Source: Margaritifera margaritifera
Lineage: Eukaryota; Mollusca; Bivalvia; Unionida; Margaritiferidae
Assembly: GCA_029931535.1 (NCBI GenBank)
Contig: JAQPZY010001688.1
Coordinates: forward strand, 8,903,001-8,967,000
Direction: 5' to 3'
Length of the DNA stretch: 64,000 nt
A program made the position numbers and the translations under genes. Positions 58,089 through 64,000 of this stretch are shown here, piece after piece. The notes under the pieces were generated by a model. The model saw only the letters and a list, made by a program, of their open reading frames with translations, had not been told where the DNA came from and did not search any database. Numbering within the stretch: position 1 is the first letter of the stretch; every line of letters starts with the position of its first letter.

Positions 58089-58236
58089 CAGCAACTTCAT
58101 ATCCTCTTCTGAAATGGACCAGTCAAACACCTTGGTATTTTCCTCTATTCTCTTGGGATTGGCAGATTTTGGAATGACAATAAATCCATGCTGCACACAC
58201 CAGCGGATCAACACCTGGGCTTCAGTCTTGTTATAT
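58089..58236 (-). CDS. AKR exon: signature 3 (NADPH phosphate loop)
   Basis: On the - strand the acceptor TTTTTCCAAG precedes 58236 and the donor GTAAAT starts at 58088. The exon has one base completing the split codon, then 49 codons ending in phase 0. YNKTEAQVLIRWCVQHG leads to IVIPKSANPKRIEENTKVFD and WSISEEDMKLL. Lys, Ser, Arg and Asn of signature 3 are present, so the NADPH loop looks intact. Since the frame ends at MKLL, a last exon of roughly 10-25 codons is expected downstream. Confidence 0.94.
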
Positions 58237-61200
58237 CTTGGAAAAACAGAAAGGAAATATATCATAAAATATATAAAGGAGAAACAAAAGAACATTCATT
58301 TTCTTTCGTCATCCATTCTCCATTTTTGCAGTCTGAACAAAGCTTATCAAATGCTTTGATAATGAATAAACAAATAATTGATCTCTCATTTAGGAATAGC
58401 ATGTCAATCAGTTATCACATAACAAACATTCCAGAGGATTGCTGCTCAACCTGATCATCCTGCAAGGTTTAATCGTTTACCTAATTGCATTTTTACAACT
58501 TTCTGAATCACCTAGGCTATAAAACTTTCTATCCACTTTTAATGCAATTTTCACAATGTAATTAAAAATCCAGTGTTATTATTCATTGCACATCTTTTCT
58601 AAAAGAAAAATCTTGATTCTCAAGACAAAGTTATGCTAATGATAAGGTGGAGCATTCTTAAGATTTTCCAAGATGTCAATTACACCATATAAAAATAAAC
58701 AGTGTGTACATGAAATGTTGGCTTCATTGCCATGCAAACAAAAAAGAAACAAGAGTACCATGAATGGCACATTATATATGCCCACCCTGTGTTCAATAGT
58801 CTTCTATGTAGATAACTTAATATTTTTGTGCAGAAACCATTTAGCTTCTTTCAGTCACAGTGACCTTAGCCTTTGACTTTTAGACCATAAAATCAATAGG
58901 CTTCTTCCTTACACTAAGTGCAAGCCATCCACAAAATTAGGTTCAGGTGTGTGATGTAGAACTAATGTAGAACTAATGTTATTGTGTGGAAACTATTTTT
59001 CTTATTTCAGTAACAGTGGCCTTGACCTTTGACCTTTCAACTCCAAAATCAACAGGGTTCTTCCTTACCTCACAAGCAAGCCATCCACAAAGTATGATAA
59101 CTGTAGATGATGGAGAACTCAAGTTTTTGTGTGGAAACCATATTTCTTCTTTCAGTCACGGTGACCACGACCTTTGACCTTTCAAGGCTGAAATCAACAG
59201 AGCTCTTCTTTATTCCAAGTACAAGCCATTCACAAAGTCTGGCAACCATAGATGGTGGAAAACTCAATTATTTGTGCAGAACTATTTTGGTTCTTTTAAT
59301 TGTAGTGACCTTGACCTTTGACTATTAGACTCTGAAATCAATAGGGTTCTTCATTACCACAAATGCAAGCTATCCACAAAGTCTGGTAACTGTTGATGTA
59401 GAAAACTCAAGCTATCCACAAAGTCTGGTAACTGTTGATGTAGAAAACTCAAGCTATCCACAAAGTCTGGTAACTGTTGATGTAGAAAACTCGAGTTATT
59501 GTGCAGCAAACATTTTTCATGTATCAAGTCACATTGGCCTTGACCTTTGAGCTTTTCAGACCAAATTGATAGGGTTCTTCCTTGCTCCAAGTGCAGTTCA
59601 TCCACAAAGTTTGGTAACTGTAGATAGTACACAATTCTAGTCATTGTGTAGAATAAAAAACTGGTAATAGACAGATGGACAGACATTATAACATAATATG
59701 CACTGCTTCATGGTGTGCATAGAAAAAAGAAAGTGAAAAAGACATTTCAATCAATTTTCTATGATAAAAAATAAATACTTAACCTTTACAGCTATACTCA
59801 GCCTTTGATCTAGCTAAGTACTTTACCCCTCCCCCAAGTTGGACTCTATCATAAGGTCAAAGCATAGGGATGTGAGTGAATTATACTTCTAATTTAAACA
59901 TGAAATTGCTTTTAAAAGCAAACATAAATTCCTTATCAAAGTGTAATTTGCCAAGAATTCAACAAAAATGGTCAGAGTATGAAAGTTTATGCAAAATTAC
60001 AAAAGTACTTGTCATTCATTTAAAAAATGTTCTTGACTATTTTTGTTCATTTTTTACATTAATACTTGGAATGTTCTGTTCACCTTTAAATTCAAGATGT
60101 AAAATTATACGGTATTTGTGGAAGGCAAGGATTGTAAGAGAGAAACCTGCCTGCTAAATTTCAGCACTGTTCCTGTGTTTTGGATGAAACCAGATCTAGC
60201 ATGGTACATAATCATTACAGTCCACAAAATTACACAGGAAAGCTCAAAGGGACTGATGGTCTACTAGCCGAAAAGAATTTCCAGGAATTCAAAATAAGAC
60301 CATTTCTTCCTTTTAATTATTGTTTTCAGTGATAACAAGATCTTCGAATCAGCTGCTGTGGTGGATATACTGGATGTCAGATTGGCACCATTTTTAATTA
60401 GGACCATGCAGACATCATTATAAGTCTTTGGTGAAAACTCCATGTCAATTGGACCATTCATTCTGGGGGAGAAGTGACAACACGATTTTCAAGACAGCCA
60501 TCATGGAAGCCATACTGGATGTACAATTGGCTGCATTTTCATTTAGGACCAACTAGGTATCATAAGAAGTCTACTGGTGAAAACCCTATGTTGATATACC
60601 ATCCATTTGGGAAGAGTAGAGACAATAATATTTACGAGATGGCCACTATGGTGGCCATATTGAGGTCAGTTTGCATCATTTTCATTTAGGACCAACTAGA
60701 CAGCATAAGAACTCTTCTGATGAAAACTCCCATGTCAAAATAAATTTCCATTTAAGAAGAGTAGCAATAAAAAGATCTTCAAAATGGCCATGATGGTGGC
60801 CATATTGGACATCAGGTCAGCATCATTTTAATTTAGGACCAACATGACATTATAAGAAATCTTCTGGTGAAAACCCTATGTTGATATGACTTTCCACTTT
60901 GGAGGAATAACAATCAGATTCCCACGATTTCCATTTAGGACTAACTAGACATCATAATAAGTCTTTTGGTTAAAGCACAATGTTGATATGACAAGCCATC
61001 TAGGAGGTCAGATTGGCACCATTTTAATTTTATGACCAACAAGACATCATAATAAGTCTTTCAGTCAAAACTCCATGTTGATATGACCATCCATTTAGGA
61101 GAAGTAGTGACAAGATTTTCAATGGTCTAGTTGGTCCAAAATGTTGGCCTTACTGAATGTGCGAGCAGCACCATTTTCATTTAAGACCAACTAGACATCA

Positions 61201-63126
61201 TAAGAAGTCTTTTAGTAAAAACCCCATGTTAATACAACCATCCATTCAGGAGGAATAGCATTAACAAAATTCTCAAGATGGCTGCTGTAGCTGCCATATT
61301 GAATGTGTGAGTGGCACCATTTTCATTTAGGACCAACTAGATATCATAAGAAGTCTTCTGGTGAAAATCCCATGTCAATATGACTTTTCATTCAAGATGA
61401 GTAGTGATTACAAGATTTTCAAGATGGCCACTGTGGCATCCATATTAGACATCAGATTGGCACCATTTGCATTCAGGAACAATTAGACGTCATAAGAAGT
61501 CTTCTGGTGAAAACCCCATGTCAATATGTCAATATGCCTTTCTGTTCAGGAGGAGTAGCAATAACAAGATTTTGAAATGACTGCTGTGGTGGCCATATTG
61601 GAAGTCCAAACAGCACCATGTTTATTTAGGACCAACTAGACCAAGGGATGAATGTGTGTGTAAAGTTTCATAGTAATCCTGCAAGTAGCTTAGGAGAAGT
61701 AGCGATAACAAACCTGTGCTAATGGACAGAGAGATGATGGGTGACATACCATCCAATTAGCTCTTCTGGTCTATGACCAGCAGAGCAAAAACAAACGGAA
61801 ATTCAAATACTTAAGGTTGCAGTCAACATTTCCTATGCCCTACTATGGATCGCAGTCAACATTACCTACTTTTGTCTCAAACATATCCTATGCTCTACTG
61901 TGGATTGCAGTCAACATTACCTACTTCATTTCTAAAACATTTCCTGTGCCCGATTGTGGATTGCAGTCAACATTACCAACTTCATTTCTAAAATATTTCC
62001 TCTGTCTTATTGTGGATTGCAGTCAACATTACCTACTTCATTTCTAAAACGTTTCCTATACCCTACTGTGGATTTGTTCATTTTCATGGGTATCAATTTT
62101 TGTTGCATTTTGCAAAAAATGACCTTTTTTTGTACATTTTTAAATTTGTAAATTGGGCCGGGGGGGGGGGGGGGAGGGGGGGAAGAGGGGGATGGAGGTC
62201 ATATTATAATATTATATCCACAGAAAGATTGCTGTTCATATGGTGTGTAAACTTGTACTGTGCAGCATTCACAAAATCCACATAAATTTTACACCTGAAT
62301 AATAGCGAATTCACAGCATTTGTCATAAAATGGAGGCTGTAAACCTATAATGCCAAACTAAATCTTTTAGTTGCAGTAAAACCTATAGTGATAACAGAGG
62401 AAGCTTTTTGTTAATACTTTCTTTGATAAAGTTATTTTTCTCAGTGATTTTTATATCATACATACTTTTTCTATCTTACATCCTTTGACAATCTGACTAT
62501 TGTTTTTCATCAAGCAGGATCAAATGTTTTGATCAAAACAGTATTACTCTAACCTGTAGCAGATGGCACCATGCTGTTAAACTCAAAGAAGTTTTCTTGA
62601 GCTTGACAATTCTGACTTACTGAAGATTCTATTACATGTATTGCTGTAAAACTCTGAACTAAAATTTTTATATCTCGTCTGCATTTAAAAGAGTTTTCAG
62701 TCACTATTTATGTTAGTACAACAATGCTAAATTTATTTTTGCTCTCCAATTTTTGATTCATGAAAACAAATCAGAATGTTTTTCAGAGGAACAGGCCTAG
62801 TGAACAATGTCAACAATATAGTGGAATTTGTTTTCTCCCTCACTGATACATCTGAATCTGTTTATTATTCTGCACCTTGTGAAGACAAAGAAAAATTAGG
62901 TTATTACTTTTGGGCTAGCTTGACCAAATTTTTGTCACCAAATCGCTGTCCTTTTACCAGTGGAGAGTATGCCATCAGATGGATTTCCTTCTGTCGACAA
63001 TAAGCAACAATATCTTCCTTCCTCTGCCAGGGGTGGAGCTCTATTTGATTGACAGATGGGAGGGGTAAACCAGCTTCCTCCAATCCTTTTAAATGGTGGA
63101 CACCAAAGTTGGACACGCCCACTGAC
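58089..63126 (-). CDS. Aldo-keto reductase (partial, two exons seen)
   Basis: Two - strand exons (63126-62908, then 58236-58089) join in frame to about 122 codons covering the C-terminal half of an aldo-keto reductase. These are NADPH-dependent oxidoreductases with a TIM-barrel fold that reduce aldehydes and ketones. The exons hold family signature 2 (SVGVSNF) and signature 3 (IPKSANPKRIEEN, the NADPH 2'-phosphate contact). The spliced codon AA|A restores LAQ-K-YNKTEAQVLIRW. The wording (VNQIELHPWQ, AYSPLVKGQRFGD) resembles the prokaryote-type 2,5-didehydrogluconate or prostaglandin F synthase-like branch rather than vertebrate AKR1B/1C. The catalytic D-Y-K-H exons lie beyond 64000. The short last exon below 58089 was not found. 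Confidence 0.93.
58748..59715 (-). mobile_element. Opposite-strand copy of the second pearl-like family
   Basis: On the - strand it runs from GTTATAATGTCTGTCCATCTG (59690) through five or six core units to GGGTGGGCATATATAATG and GGTACTCTTGTTTC (58748). The TGGGCATAT near its 3' end is the inverse of the 5' ATATGCCCA of the 2812 copy. It lies in the AKR intron. Confidence 0.65.
59366..59491. repeat. 42-bp triplication within the pearl-like copy
   Basis: Three nearly identical 42-bp units (CAAGCTATCCACAAAGTCTG...) lie in tandem. They keep an open - strand frame with a 14-residue repeat, which is a by-product of the unit length being a multiple of three. Confidence 0.85.
60232..61792 (-). mobile_element. 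Opposite-strand copy of the same pearl-like family
   Basis: Read on the - strand it starts with GCTCTGCTGGTCATAGACCAG (61786-61766). It runs through about eight repeats with the ATGGCCACCACAG and TAGTTGGTCCTAAATGAAAA blocks, and ends with the GGCTAGTAGACC subterminal repeat (60269-60258) and AGTCCCTTTGAG. It lies inside the AKR intron. Confidence 0.7.
61815..62075 (+). repeat. 56-bp tandem array, five units
   Basis: TTGCAGTCAACATTACCTAC, TTCATTTCTAAAACATTTCC, TGTGCCCTACTGTGGA occurs five times with few changes. It directly abuts the 5' end of the pearl-like element 60232-61792, inside the AKR intron. Confidence 0.92.
62157..62197. repeat. G-rich low-complexity tract
   Basis: Runs of G broken by single A bases (GGGG...AGGGGGG...AGAGGGGG). 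A four-stranded G structure is possible on the + strand. Confidence 0.85.
62198..62907. other. AKR intron next to its donor
   Basis: AT-rich intron sequence between the G-rich tract and the donor of the 62908-63126 exon. Nothing else was seen. Confidence 0.6.
62908..63126 (-). CDS. AKR exon: signature 2 and nucleotide-site strands
   Basis: On the - strand the acceptor TTTTTCAG precedes 63126 and the donor GTAATA begins at 62907. The exon starts with the third base of a split codon, then encodes 72 codons and two further bases. SVGVSNFGVHHLKGLEEAGL leads to PSVNQIELHPWQRKEDIVAY and then LMAYSPLVKGQ. Asn in SNF and Gln in VNQIELHP are the conserved nicotinamide-binding positions of the family. 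Confidence 0.93.
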
Positions 63127-64000
63127 CTGAAAAATTGACAATGATAGAAACAGGAGGAGGAGCTCTACTTAATTAACATATGGGAGTGACAGATTTAGGC
63201 TGGTGTATTTTGCAGTGATTGTTCAGTGGGTATCACACTTAAGACTGAGGAAAATCAAATTCTAAGTACACTTTGCCTATGGTTTGATCTGAAGCAAACT
63301 TCTTCAATATGCATCTCTACTTTTGTAAAATCAATGTTTACTGTGCAGCCTGAAATGATGTCATCATTACATTATGATGTCATCAATATGATGTCACTTG
63401 GTACCTAAGTATATCATAACACAATGGACTCTTGAAGAGCTTGGACATAAAATGATGTAGTTGCCACTCCTCTCTCTTAGAGCTGTTCGAGTAAAACATA
63501 TTCCCCCCGTGAGGAAGGCACTTTCAAAATTCAACCAACCCACAACGGAAACAATTTTAAAAAATGATGATCCACCGTGTGATGTGTTTTAATAAAAAAA
63601 ACACTGCCCCCTACAGAAGCATATTATTTTTTACATAAGGTTTAGTGGGTGATTTTAATTTTTGGTTGCAGACAGAAGTGATTTAAATGACAGCTGACTG
63701 GAGGTAGCCTATACTGAATTCTTATATATCATATAATCCACTACATATTTTGATTTGTATTCATTCTTTATAGTCAATCATCTTTTGTTCTTTTGTTTGT
63801 TTGTATGTTGCACATGTATGTTTCTGAACACTATAAAATCAAAAATTTTCTTGGTGGCCTTATTATTTGTAGATGTCATGGTTCAGTCACTTAATATCTA
63901 CTAATTTAATGTCCATGAATAAGGATTACTATTATAATACAGAATCACGAATTTGTATCCTTACTAGACTGTGATTTGTTATGACTATGTATGTGTGCTT
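63127..64000. other. AKR upstream intron
   Basis: Unique AT-rich sequence beyond the acceptor of the 63126 exon. No upstream AKR exon (DxxDLxLIHWP, catalytic Tyr or Lys segments) was found on the - strand, so the preceding exon lies past the window. Confidence 0.6.

Overview
The window is AT-rich nuclear DNA from an animal, most likely a bivalve mollusc or close relative. The reasons are long GT-AG introns, two spliced animal-type genes, several tRNA-derived SINEs, many small inverted-repeat DNA transposons, and elements built around a core of roughly 160-bp tandem repeats. Such cores are known from the bivalve 'pearl' elements and from Helentron-associated elements. No operons, plasmid or prokaryotic features are present. 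The species call is inference.

Left third (1 to about 25.6 kb): six coding exons of a CTD small phosphatase (CTDSP1/2/L family) on the + strand, from the conserved Cys-Cys membrane-anchor exon to the stop codon. All internal junctions are phase 0 and match the vertebrate exon boundaries. The first coding exon is not visible and probably lies upstream of the window. The introns hold hAT-type elements (481-708, 2453-2710, 3171-4621, 13132-14284, 16122-16359), a large foldback (3440-4045), a 75-81-bp satellite (15245-16110), SINEs and fossil transposase zinc-finger segments.

Middle (about 25.6 to 58 kb): a gene desert made of tandem arrays, Tc1/mariner-like and palindromic elements, two Helentron/pearl-like families and SINEs. 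Its most gene-like object is a near-complete hAT element (53321-55575) with matching ends and a near-perfect 8-bp target duplication. It encodes a GTF2IRD2/ZBED-like transposase broken by one frameshift. It sits inside an older decayed element whose flanks carry a pair of inverted 65-bp segments.

Right end (58.1 to 63.1 kb): two exons of an aldo-keto reductase on the - strand, holding the second and third family signatures. They are separated by a 4.7-kb intron that contains inverted-orientation copies of the two pearl-like families seen on the left. The AKR N-terminal exons lie beyond the window, and the last short exon was not identified. The phosphatase and the reductase point toward each other and have no functional link.
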